Shown piece by piece: positions 44,659 to 56,227 of a DNA stretch of 64,000 bases. The notes under the pieces were generated by a model. It searched no databases and was not told the DNA's origin. It saw only the letters and a list, made by a program, of their open reading frames with translations. The stretch is taken from NCBI GenBank assembly GCA_029204045.2, contig CM055076.1, forward strand, positions 25,430,542-25,494,541, read 5' to 3'. The first letter of the stretch is position 1; each line of letters begins with the position of its first letter. Position numbers and translations under genes: made by a program. The DNA is from Tillandsia leiboldiana. Its lineage: Eukaryota > Streptophyta > Magnoliopsida > Poales > Bromeliaceae.

Positions 44659-47600
44659 TGTAGAAACTCGAAATATTTTATTTTTAATAAATAAATTAAA
44701 AGCAGAATTGTAGTCGATTTCGGGTTCAAAAGACCTATGTTGATTTATTTAGTCAATTGCCAGTGTGCGAGTTGCACGATTTACGAGACAAAAAGACTAT
44801 TTTCCAATCCGGACATGATCTTGGAAATCCGAGTTGACCGTTGCGATCGTCTCGTCGAACCGAGCGAGATTCATATTCAGCACTTTTCGATCTGACGGTC
44901 GGATCTTCCAGAATTCAGCGAAGAAGTGGACGAATCTCGCGACCAATGTAACAGTGCCCTCTGCGCACAGTGCACTTAAGTGAGTTACTGTAGATGAACA
45001 GTAACCCTGGTTTTCGGGACCCCGACGAATACAACGTTGACTAATTCACTGTTCGGAATCCGAATATAGTGATCCAGGTAGTCATTTCGAACGGTTTCGT
45101 CGTTCTGGACACAATGGCACTGACGGAATTTCTGTTTGACGGTCCTAGAGCCTCGAAACGCGCGATAACTGTGTTTCGGTACAGTATAAGATGGAATTTA
45201 AAAATTGTGGAGCAAAATTTTAGCGAACCAAAATCGCTACCTGATAGGTTTCGTCGAGCCGGACGTCGTGGTGGTGTCAGATTTTCAGTTTGACAGTCTG
45301 GTTGTCTCGAAAAGCATGAAAACAGTGAAAAATACAACAAATTGCGCGATAAACCCTATAGTTCTTGCCTCGTTCTGCGTGCCACTCCCTAGTTAGGGAC
45401 CTAAGTGTGAAACTAAGTCTGCTGTGAGGGACTTAGCTTCTAGGATTCAAAGGTTGAGGGGTGTAAACGAAATTTACATATACTTATATATATAGGTATC
45501 CTCGGCTAGGGTTTCCCCAAACCCTAAACCCATAGCCTTTCCCCCAGCCGCTGTTCCAACGGAACCCCTTCCTCTCTGCCGTGCTCCCCGGAGCCTCCCC
45601 GCACCGGCCGCCGGCGGGAGCAAACTATTGCCGGATTATCGTGTTGCGGCCGAGGATGATCCCAGACTTCATGCAACCGATAAAACCAAGATCAAAACCG
45701 TTCATTCTCTTCCTTTTGGTGACTGCAAGCTACCCTTAAAATATGGAGCTGATCGGTGAAGAATCCACGGAGATCGGGGATGCCCTAGAACTGGCCAATG
45801 TTGAACCGCGGCCGTTCCTCGCCGTACGGCGCCGCCGCAGCCCCATGCCGCCGGCAAACTACCCAGCAGACACCAGGGGACCGAGAGGACTACCTTGGTC
45901 CATCTTGCGCCGGCCCAGACCTCGCCGGCCGGAATCCGCCATTAGAGGTGGCCGGAATCTCGAGGTTTTGGAGATTTTGATCTCCGGCGATCGCCGGAGC
46001 TCCGTCAAATGGGATAACGGCACAGGTGAGTTTCCTTGACCTCTGAGAAGCTTTCTAAGCTCTTGCATGCAGAGTCTAACGTAGGATTTGTCCGCGCCGG
46101 AGTTGCACCATCTTGCACTCTTGGTGTTGGCCGAGCTCCTCCTCCGGCCACCGCCAACGCCTAGGGGCTCCGACCAACGGTTCAGGTGAGTTGTTCACAT
46201 CTTATTTAAGGTTTCCACCAAGTTTGTTTAAAGAAATAACCTCTATAAATAAAGTTGGTCCATCTTTGTTGTTGCACCATGGAGCTTAGCCCGAGCCCCA
46301 CCGCCGGCAGCCGCCGTCGCCTCCGGTCGCCGGTGAGACCCCTCAGGTAACCTCTAAACTCCATGCTCTAGCTTTCTTTCCATCTTAGAAACCCCAGGAT
46401 TTGCTTCCTTGCTGAGAACAAACTCGGAATTAAAGCTTAGTTAAGGTTTATATGTTGTGCCCCCAAGGTGTTCGATGTAATGTCCCAATGAAATTTGGTT
46501 TGGATTTAGGGTTCGAGCCAAATATGAAAGTTGTCTAAAAACATCCCCTGAGCTTGATGCTCACTTCAGATCCAATTTTGGCTGAGTGGATGTGTGTGTG
46601 GTGCATTGTCGAAGTGTTAGAAAGCAAGGAACTTGGATCTGGTTGATCCAGCCACTTTGGACTGAAAATAGAGTGAGCACTGGTGTCCTGGCACTGTTCA
46701 GAGCCACTTTGATATACAAAGTTTTACCGTTTGACGATTAGATACGAAGTTGTAGATAAACCAACCTTTATGTGAAATGTTTGAACAAAACAATGTTCCG
46801 GGCTGTTTGCGAAGCCGCGACAGTGTGCCCTAGGCTAATTTGGGGTCACTGGATGCGATGCTCGCGTTAGATGTTGGGTTTGATAAGCCGAAGAACTAAG
46901 AATGCGATTAAGCCTATGTTAGTAAGGAACCTTATGGCCCAAACTTTTCCTCGGGTTCCGTGCTGCCGCAAATTGGTGAGCACGGTGTTCTGCAAGATAA
47001 ATGTCACATGCTGGAAGTGACGGTTCATTAAAATTAATTTCCAGATAAAAGAACGAGCGAAAACAGTGCTCAAACAACGCTAAAATGCGATTTTCGGAAA
47101 CCCTAAGGGTCTAAATGCAAAAGTAACAGTATGTACTGTTTGTGACAGCGTCTAAATGGTTCCTAAGCTTTTGTTAGGAATCCAACGGCTCTCGTTGAGC
47201 GGAAATCGGATATCGATCCGTAAATCGGCAAAATCGACGATTTTACGGTATCCGGGTGGCAACCGCGTAGTTTGAGAAATTACTGCGGTTTCACCAAGCC
47301 GACTGTTGAGTCCCAGTAGAATCTGGTTGAGCCAGCGGCTAAGTTTTAAAGCCTGAACCTTCCGGAAATCCAAAAGGAATTCCCGGGAGGGGCAATTTGG
47401 TAATTTTACCAAAGATGGAATATAAGATTAAATGGGTCCAAGTGTTGTCATCAGACATGGATGTCTAGGTAATTAAAAAGATCACGTTAGCATTATCTTG
47501 TTACAGTGTTGTCGAGATGGGTTTGAGGGAATCTGTTATTGATTCTAGTTATATGTTCAGATCCCAGCAGTTCAGCGCCAGCCTCCCAGTAGCTGTGCGG

Positions 47601-49312
47601 GAGTTCGTGGATCGGCCTACATCCAGGTGGGTTAGCTTCGGTCCGGGCTTGATCTATTCGGCCCTCTGGTTGCTTTAGTCCAGTCGGACACCCTTTTTTT
47701 GACCAGCCTGCGAATTATACCGATACGACCTATGATGACTGCATATATATCACATGATCCCCTGATAGACATTGATTCTTTTAGACTCATCATATATACC
47801 TGCTGATTTTTTCTAGATTAGCCTTGATGATTGTATTGACATGCCCTATGATTAGTCCTGATAGATCTTGATCTACGTGAGACATATCTTACGTACCTGT
47901 TTATCAGTTTTTATATTTCTGATAGACCTTGATCTTCATGAGACATACCATATACATATCTGTTCATCAGCTTTTTCAGTATATAGATCTGCATGATTTG
48001 ATGTCACTTGTTGATTCCTGTCAGCCGATTTATTGTTGATATTCCGATATGCATGATTGATTGATCCTGATTGTTGGATACTATTCGATATCCCGATATG
48101 CATGATTGATAGATACTACTTGATGTTCCGATATGCATGATAGATTCTGATCGATATGATAGATGATTTCCCTGTTGGGATCTCGGCATGTTGCCGATTA
48201 CCCGGTCAGTGGACCGAGAGCTTGAGCATTTGCATTATGATCGCCCGCACCGTTGTACTTCACGAACATATCCGAGGTCGCTCCTCGTGCGCTTTGTTCT
48301 TTACCGGTAAAGTGGTCAGCCGTGGCGACCCGTGACCCTCAGTGGAGGGAATGTCAACCAGGTGGTGCCAGGTGGGCAGTTTTGCCTGAGGTCTTGTGGG
48401 ACCAATATGGTGGCTTATGATTGGGTACTTGATATTCTTGTGATTGATGCATAGCTTTTATACTTCCATGTTCTAGCATGCTTTACTTCAGTTAGACTTG
48501 ATTACCACCCTGATTGATTCTGATATTCTCTATACTCGTTATATACAGTATTATGATTATGCTTCCTGCCAGTTTGTTTTACGTATCTACTATTTGATTT
48601 TTAGTAGACCTGTTATTGATCACTCAGTTGTCTGCTCGATTTTATACAGTTATTGATTTCCAGCATTTATTATCTGCAGTCCCCTTATGCCTGATTATGA
48701 CAGTTATATTCTGATTTCCAGCATTTACTACTTGCGGTTTCATTACCCTTGATTACCTGCCTATTCAGTTATCTGTGGATCTTTCTTGATTATCAGTAGA
48801 TCTTAGTTGTTTTCAGCTTTACCCTATGATTTTTACTATCCGCAGATTTTAGTACCCAGTAGGTACGATTAGCTACTTCTCGGCTCGTCGTGCCCACTGG
48901 GATACACTCCGGTGTGTCTCACACCCTCGGGTGACTGTTGCAGGTCTGTCGGGTGGTGAGATGTCGGGACGATCCAGTGAGCCTGTCGCGATAGAGCCGT
49001 CCCCCCTGATGACATAGATCAGTGATTGAGATCCCCGATTATCTGTAGTTGACTTTCATTTATGTTATTTCAGTTTGATGATAGTATGATGTTTGGATTA
49101 TCCCTGATGATTAGTACTGTAGCAGTTGAGATATTTATTGCTCTCTGATTGATGATTGGATTAGCCTAGCCGTGCATGTATAGGAGAGACCCTATCCTTT
49201 CGGATAGGGGATTTCCTATATGTGTGGCGGTCTGTTACGCCCGTTTTGCAAACTCTGACTAAAAAAAAAAAAAAAAAATTTCAGACCTGATTTTTAAACT
49301 CGGGGCGTGACA
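44659..49312 (+). repeat. 5' LTR of element 2 (4654 bp)
   Basis: TGTAGAAACTCG...GGGGCGTGACA. A TATA run (TATATATATA, about 45486-45495) marks the probable U3/R border. Donor-like CACAG/GTGAG (46024), TTCAG/GTGAG and CTCAG/GTAAC sites follow, and the exon-like block is at 47561-47626. A long poly(A) tract lies near the end (49261-49278). Confidence 0.93.
47561..47626 (+). other. Conserved exon-like block in the element 2 LTR
   Basis: 66 nt bordered by TATATGTTCAG and GTGGGTTAG, homologous to 4818-4884 and 43571-43636. The 3' LTR carries the identical block at 52721-52786. Confidence 0.5.
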
Positions 49313-49319
49313 GATTAGA

Positions 49320-49331
49320 TGGTATCAGAGC
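49320..49331 (+). other. Primer binding site of element 2
   Basis: TGGTATCAGAGC, seven bases after the 5' LTR, the same spacer (GATTAGA) as in element 1. Confidence 0.92.
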
Positions 49332-49818
49332 AATAGGTATACGGTACCTAGGAAAAGATGATTAGGAACTGGTTAGGATGAACCCTATGATGACTTGTCA
49401 CGTGAGAGCGCGGGGTATTTATGACCACAAGGTGGTAGTGATCCTTGATAAAGGGTATGTCTTTAGCATGGAGACTGTGTTGGGAGGTATGTGATATACC
49501 TTCTGATGAGAGTTGTGTCCCCAACTAGATGTTGGCGACAGATCTTTGGTATTTCGCTTTTCTTTTGGTAAGCACGTTGGCTGCAGACAACGTACTGTCG
49601 AAAGAACTGAGGAAATACTCTGCCCTGTAATGGGGAGTATCAGATTGGGTCTAAATTAGTAGCCTTAGAGTTGTCGATACCTTGCGACTGATTTCGTAGC
49701 CCTCGAATAAAACTATAGGAGCATTCCCTAGGGTATGACTCTAGTTGTAAGCTCCGGGAATAAAACTTTTTTTAAGTTGTAAGTTTCAGGGACGAAACTT
49801 CTTTTAAGTTGTAAGTGA
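49332..49818 (+). other. Deleted internal region of element 2
   Basis: Up to about 49420 it follows the leader of element 1 (through CACGTGAGAGCGC), then jumps to unrelated sequence that probably lay 3' of pol. It ends with GGGACGAAACTTCTTTTAAG, resembling the region before the polypurine tract in related plant elements. It has no reading frame of note. A short internal repeat (TTTTAAGTTGTAAGT) occurs twice near 49770 and 49803. Confidence 0.75.
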
Positions 49819-52800
49819 TGTAGAAACTCGAAATATTTTATTTTTAATAAATAAATTAAAAGCAGAATTGTAGTCGATTTCGGGTTCAAAAAACCTATGT
49901 TGATTTATTTAGTCAATTGCCAGTGTGCGAGTTGTACGATTTACAAGACAAAAAGGCTATTTTCCAATCCGGACATGATCTTGGAAATCCGAGTTGACCG
50001 TTGCGATCGTCTCGTCGAACCGAGCGAGATTCATATTCAGCACTTTTCGATCTGACGGTCGGATCTTCCAGAATTCAGCGAAGAAGTGGACGAATCTCGC
50101 GACCAATGTAACAGTGCCCTCTGCGCACAGTGCACTTAAGTGAGTTACTGTAGATGAACAGTAACCCTGGTTTTCGGGACCCCGACGAATACAACGTTGA
50201 CTAATTCACTGTTCGGAATCCGAATATAGTGATCCAGGTAGTCATTTCGAACGGTTTCGTCGTTCTGGACACAATGGCACTGACGGAATTTCTGTTTGAC
50301 GGTCCTAGAGCCTCGAAACGCGCGATAACTGTGTTTCGGTACAGTATAAGATGGAATTTAAAAATTGTGGAGCAAAATTTTAGCGAACCAAAATTGCTAC
50401 CTGATAGGTTTCGTCGAGCCGGACGTCATGGTGGTGTCAGATTTTCAGTTTGACAGTCCGGTTGTCTCGAAAAGCATGAAAACAGTGAAAAATACAACAA
50501 ATTGCGCGATAAACCCTATAGTTCTTGCCTCGTTCTGCGTGCCACTCCCTAGTTACGGACCTAAGTGTGAAACTAAGTCTGCTGTGAGGGACTTAGCTTC
50601 TAGGATTCAAAGGTTGAGGGGTGTAAACGAAATTTACATATACTTATATATATAGGTATCCTCGGCTAGGGTTTCCCCAAACCCTAAACCCATAGCCTTT
50701 CCCCCAGCCGCTGTTCCAACGGAACCCCTTCCTCTCTGCCGTGCTCCCCGGAGCCTCCCCGCACCGGCCGCCGGCGGGAGCAAACTATTGCCGGATTATC
50801 GTGTTGCGGCCGAGGATGATCCCAGACTTCATGCAACCGATAAAACCAAGATCAAAACCGTTCATTCTCTTCCTTTTGGTGACTGCAAGCTACCCTTAAA
50901 ATATGGAGTTGATCGGTGAAGAATCCACGGAGATCGGGGATGCCCTAGAACTGGCCAATGTTGAACCGCGGCCGTTCCTCGCCGTACGGCGCCGCCGCAG
51001 CCCCATGCCGCCGGCAAACTACCCAGCAGACACCAGGGGACCGAGAGGACTACCTTGGTCCATCTTGCGCCGGCCCAGACCTCGCCGGCCGGAATCCGCC
51101 ATTAGAGGTGGCCGGAATCTCGAGGTTTTGGAGATTTTGATCTCCGGCGATCGCCGGAGCTCCGTCAAATGGGATAACGGCACAGGTGAGTTTCCTTGAC
51201 CTCTGAGAAGCTTTCTAAGCTCTTGCATGCAGAGTCTAACGTAGGATTTGTCCGCGCCGGAGTTGCACCATCTTGCACTCTTGGTGTTGGCCGAGCTCCT
51301 CCTCCGGCCACCGCCAACGCCTAGGGGCTCCGACCAACGGTTCAGGTGAGTTGTTCACATCTTATTTAAGGTTTCCACCAAGTTTGTTTAAAGAAATAAC
51401 CTCTATAAATAAAGTTGGTCCATCTTTGTTGTTGCACCATGGAGCTTAGCCCGAGCCCCACCGCCGGCAGCCGCCGTCGCCTCCGGTCGCCGGTGAGACC
51501 CCTCAGGTAACCTCTAAACTCCATGCTCTAGCTTTCTTTCCATCTTAGAAACCCCAGGATTTGCTTCCTTGCTGAGAACAAACTCGGAATTAAAGCTTAG
51601 TTAAGGTTTATATGTTGTGCCCCCAAGGTGTTCGATGTAATGTCCCAATGAAATTTGGTTTGGATTTAGGGTTCGAGCCAAATATGAAAGTTGTCTAAAA
51701 ACATCCCCTGAGCTTGATGCTCACTTCAGATCCAATTTTGGCTGAGTGGATGTGTGTGTGGTGCATTGTCGAAGTGTTAGAAAGCAAGGAACTTGGATCT
51801 GGTTGATCCAGCCACTTTGGACTGAAAATAGAGTGAGCACTGGTGTCCTGGCACTGTTCAGAGCCACTTTGATATACAAAGTTTTACCGTTTGACGATTA
51901 GATACGAAGTTGTAGATAAACCAACCTTTATGTGAAATGTTTGAACAAAACAATGTTCCGGGCTGTTTGCGAAGCCGCGACAGTGTGCCCTAGGCTAATT
52001 TGGGGTCACTGGATGCGATGCTCGCGTTAGATGTTGGGTTTGATAAGCCGAAGAACTAAGAATGCGATTAAGCCTATGTTAGTAAGGAACCTTATGGCCC
52101 AAACTTTTCCTCGGGTTCCGTGCTGCCGCAAATTGGTGAGCACGGTGTTCTGCAAGATAAATGTCACATGCTGGAAGTGACGGTTCATTAAAATTAATTT
52201 CCAGATAAAAGAACGAGCGAAAACAGTGCTCAAACAACGCTAAAATGCGATTTTCGGAAACCCTAAGGGTCTAAATGCAAAAGTAACAGTATGTACTGTT
52301 TGTGACAGCGTCTAAATGGTTCCTAAGCTTTTGTTAGGAATCCAACGGCTCTCGTTGAGCGGAAATCGGATATCGATCCGTAAATCGGCAAAATCGACGA
52401 TTTTACGGTATCCGGGTGGCAACCGCGTAGTTTGAGAAATTACTGCGGTTTCACCAAGCCGACTGTTGAGTCCCAGTAGAATCTGGTTGAGCCAGCGGCT
52501 AAGTTTTAAAGCCTGAACCTTCCGGAAATCCAAAAGGAATTCCCGGGAGGGGCAATTTGGTAATTTTACCAAAGATGGAATATAAGATTAAATGGGTCCA
52601 AGTGTTGTCATCAGACATGGATGTCTAGGTAATTAAAAAGATCACGTTAGCATTATCTTGTTACAGTGTTGTCGAGATGGGTTTGAGGGAATCTGTTATT
52701 GATTCTAGTTATATGTTCAGATCCCAGCAGTTCAGCGCCAGCCTCCCAGTAGCTGTGCGGGAGTTCGTGGATCGGCCTACATCCAGGTGGGTTAGCTTCG

Positions 52801-54474
52801 GTCCGGGCTTGATCTATTCGGCCCTCTGGTTGCTTTAGTCCAGTCGGACACCCTTTTTTTGACCAGCCTGCGAATTATACCGATACGACCTATGATGACT
52901 GCATATATATCACATGATCCCCTGATAGACATTGATTCTTTTAGACTCATCATATATACCTGCTGATTTTTTCTAGATTAGCCTTGATGATTGTATTGAC
53001 ATGCCCTATGATTAGTCCTGATAGATCTTGATCTACGTGAGACATATCTTACGTACCTGTTTATCAGTTTTTATATTTCTGATAGACCTTGATCTTCATG
53101 AGACATACCATATACATATCTGTTCATCAGCTTTTTCAGTATATAGATCTGCATGATTTGATGTCACTTGTTGATTCCTGTCAGCCGATTTATTGTTGAT
53201 ATTCCGATATGCATGATTGATTGATCCTGATTGTTGGATACTATTCGATATCCCGATATGCATGATTGATAGATACTACTTGATGTTCCGATATGCATGA
53301 TAGATTCTGATCGATATGATAGATGATTTCCCTGTTGGGATCTCGGCATGTTGCCGATTACCCGGTCAGTGGACCGAGAGCTTGAGCATTTGCATTATGA
53401 TCGCCCGCACCGTTGTACTTCACGAACATATCCGAGGTCGCTCCTCGTGCGCTTTGTTCTTTACCGGTAAAGTGGTCAGCCGTGGCGACCCGTGACCCTC
53501 AGTGGAGGGAATGTCAACCAGGTGGTGCCAGGTGGGCAGTTTTGCCTGAGGTCTTGTGGGACCAATATGGTGGCTTATGATTGGGTACTTGATATTCTTG
53601 TGATTGATGCATAGCTTTTATACTTCCATGTTCTAGCATGCTTTACTTCAGTTAGACTTGATTACCACCCTGATTGATTCTGATATTCTCTATACTCGTT
53701 ATATACAGTATTATGATTATGCTTCCTGCCAGTTTGTTTTACGTATCTACTATTTGATTTTTAGTAGACCTGTTATTGATCACTCAGTTGTCTGCTCGAT
53801 TTATACAGTTATTGATTTCCAGCATTTATTATCTGCAGTCCCCTTATGCCTGATTATGACAGTTATATTCTGATTTCCAGCATTTACTACTTGCGGTTTC
53901 ATTACCCTTGATTACCTGCCTATTCAGTTATCTGTGGATCTTTCTTGATTATCAGTAGATCTTAGTTGTTTTCAGCTTTACCCTATGATTTTTACTATCC
54001 GCAGATTTTAGTACCCAGTAGGTACGATTAGCTACTTCTCGGCTCGTCGTGCCCACTGGGATACACTCCGGTGTGTCTCACACCCTCGGGTGACTGTTGC
54101 AGGTCTGTCGGGTGGTGAGATGTCGGGACGATCCAGTGAGCCTGTCGCGATAGAGCCGTCCCCCCTGATGACATAGATCGGTGATTGAGATCCCCGATTA
54201 TCTGTAGTTGACTTTCATTTATGTTATTTCAGTTTGATGATAGTATGATGTTTGGATTATCCCTGATGATTAGTACTGTAGCAGTTGAGATATTTATTGC
54301 TCTCTGATTGATGATTGGATTAGCCTAGCCGTGCATGTATAGGAGAGACCCTATCCTTTCGGATAGGGGATTTCCTATATGTGTGGCGGTCTGTTACGCC
54401 CGTTTTGCAAACTCTGACTAAAAAAAAAAAAAAAAAAAAATTTCAGACCTGATTTTTAAACTCGGGGCGTGACA
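49819..54474 (+). repeat. 3' LTR of element 2 (4656 bp)
   Basis: Same ends and features as the 5' LTR, offset 5160. The poly(A) tract is about three bases longer and one T is missing near 53800. Confidence 0.93.
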
Positions 54475-54479
54475 CCTCT
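54475..54479. repeat. Target-site duplication of element 2, right copy (CCTCT)
   Basis: Identical to 44654-44658. The solo LTR resumes at 54480 with AATGGCGGATTCCGG. Confidence 0.95.
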
Positions 54480-55240
54480 AATGGCGGATTCCGGTGCGGT
54501 GGTTCCGGGCCGGAGCAAGATGGACCGAAAGCTTCTATACTTCACCACGATGCTCGGTGCAGTGGTTGCCGACGCCGGGAGGTCGCGGCGGCGCCGGACG
54601 GCAGTGATCGGCAAGGATGCCACAATCCCGGTTTCTAGGGCACGCTCGCGGGGGCCCTATCTTCGTCCGATCGCGTCCAGACCTTGAGGATCGGTTGCAG
54701 TCGACGCGAGGGACCGATTCAACGGTCCCGATCTGCTTCTTGACGGTCCGATCACGGCGGTGCAATTGCTCGGCCGAACACAATAATCCCGGCAACAAGA
54801 TTCCCCGGCCGGCTAACCAGAGCCCCGGGGACCTTGGAGCTGCACGAGGTGATCCCCAGGATGTTAGTGACACGATGCTAGGGTCTCTGTGCTAACTAAG
54901 AATATAAATTTCCATCTACTAACCTCGCCGGAGCAATGGAAGGAGAAGGAAAGGGTCGCGGCGGCGCCGGAGCTGGGGTGCCGGCTCCCTCGGCTTGGAT
55001 GCGGCTTCCCAGAGGAGTGCTCAGGCACGGCCTTGATCACCCAGGCTTCCTCCCAAGATCACCCGCCAACAGACCCGAGGCTAAGATATGGGTTTGCTCC
55101 TTCTTCTCCGGCGACCGGCGAGGCGACGGCCGGTGCGGGGGAGCTCCGCGGGATGCGGCCGAGAGGAGGGTTCTGTTGCTAAGTACGGCTAGGGCTAAGG
55201 GCTACGAGGTTTGGAGGAAACCCTAGCCCTAGCTATACCT

Positions 55241-55247
55241 TTATATA
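55241..55247 (-). promoter_or_regulatory. TATA box of the solo LTR
   Basis: On minus the sequence reads TATATAAAGG, followed by a leader containing CTAGGGTTTCC, an initiator-region motif also found after the TATA run in element 2 (45510). The first donor-like site lies about 320 bp downstream. Confidence 0.55.
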
Positions 55248-56040
55248 CATGGTATGCACAATTGCAATGTAGTCCTTCGTCACGTGGTATTTTAGGTTTA
55301 GGTCCTTCTCAGTAGCTTTTAGTCACATCTAGGTCCCTCTCCAAGAAGTGGCACGCAAATCGAGGTACAAACTATGGGGATTATTATGCAAAAACCATAT
55401 TTTTCGCTGTATTTCACGCTTTTCGAGGCGATCCGGTCGTCGAAACGGAAAATGGACTGCGCCATGACGTCCGGCTCGACGAGACCTATCAGGTAGCGAT
55501 CTCTAATTTTCGCGAAACTGCCCGGATAAAATCTCGGTCCATAATAACTGTGTCAAAATACAGTTTTCGCGCTTTTCGAGATTCCAGAGTCGTCAAACAG
55601 AATTTTCGACTACGCCATTGCGTTCAGAACATCGAAAATAGCTAGAATTGACTACTCAAACCACTATATTAGGAGTCCAGATAGTAGATTGGCCAACGTT
55701 GGCGCGAAGGGGACTCGAAAATAGGGTTTACTGTTCACTTGTACCCGCAACTTAAGTCGCGGGTCCCGCCGGCTTCAACGCCGATTTCTGGGAGATCCGA
55801 CCGTCAGATCTGAACAAGTTCAATATGATTTTCACTCAGTTCAACGAGACGATCTCACTCGTGGTCTCGGATCTTCGAGATCAGGCTCGGATTGAAAGGT
55901 GATATTTCTGGCCCATTAATTGTGCAAATTCCACTGCAGAAAAGGGGCACTGTCGCTATCTGAGCCATTTATGATCCAAATTCAGCCTGACTTCAATCAA
56001 TTTCATTTATTTATTTATTTTCAAAATTCAAGTTCTTACA

Positions 56041-56045
56041 AAGGG
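56041..56045. repeat. Target-site duplication of the solo LTR (right, AAGGG)
   Basis: Matches 42013-42017 and directly follows TTCTTACA, the start of the minus-strand solo LTR. Confidence 0.9.
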
Positions 56046-56227
56046 CCTACAATTAAATAAAAGGAAATCAAAGAGACGTGTTGACGAGGCTACAATGACC
56101 GAGTTAATGGTCCGATCTTGCGGATCTAGCACGTGGAATCCACGTCCACTCGGAGCGTGAGCCATCCACGCGCACCAGATCGCGACGGGCCCCAAAACCC
56201 AGCAGGGGCATGTGCCTCCCTTACGCT

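Larger units (their letters stand above)
44659..54474 (+). mobile_element. Young non-autonomous LTR element with 4.65 kb LTRs (element 2)
   Basis: Two LTRs (44659-49312 and 49819-54474) enclose only 506 bp. A primer site at 49320-49331 and a leader homologous to element 1 (to about 49420) are followed by about 400 bp of probable 3' internal sequence. gag, protease, reverse transcriptase and integrase are absent. By eye the LTRs differ at about ten positions, nearly all transitions, plus a one-base indel and an A-tract length change. The polypurine tract expected before the 3' LTR is degenerate (TTAAGTTGTAAGTGA). It must have been moved by enzymes of a related element. Confidence 0.93.
42018..56040 (-). 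mobile_element. Solo LTR of the giant-LTR family, split by a nested element
   Basis: A minus-strand LTR running from 56040 (TGTAAGAACTTG) to 42018 (complement GGGGCGTGACA). It is interrupted by element 2 and its CCTCT target duplication between 44658 and 54480. Joined, it is 4202 bp with perfect AAGGG flanks and no internal retrotransposon sequence, so it arose by recombination between two LTRs. It has a TATA box (TATATAA, 55247-55241 on minus), a donor-like CCGGCGAG/GTTAG about 320 bp downstream (54924/54923), the exon-like block at 43636-43571 and the terminal poly(A) tract (T-run at about 42053-42062). Confidence 0.9.

Noticed and set aside
46867..47412. Small frames repeated at 46867-47412 and 52027-52572
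   Set aside because: They recur only because both LTRs are identical there; no conserved domain, and not maintained in the related LTRs of element 1 or the solo LTR.
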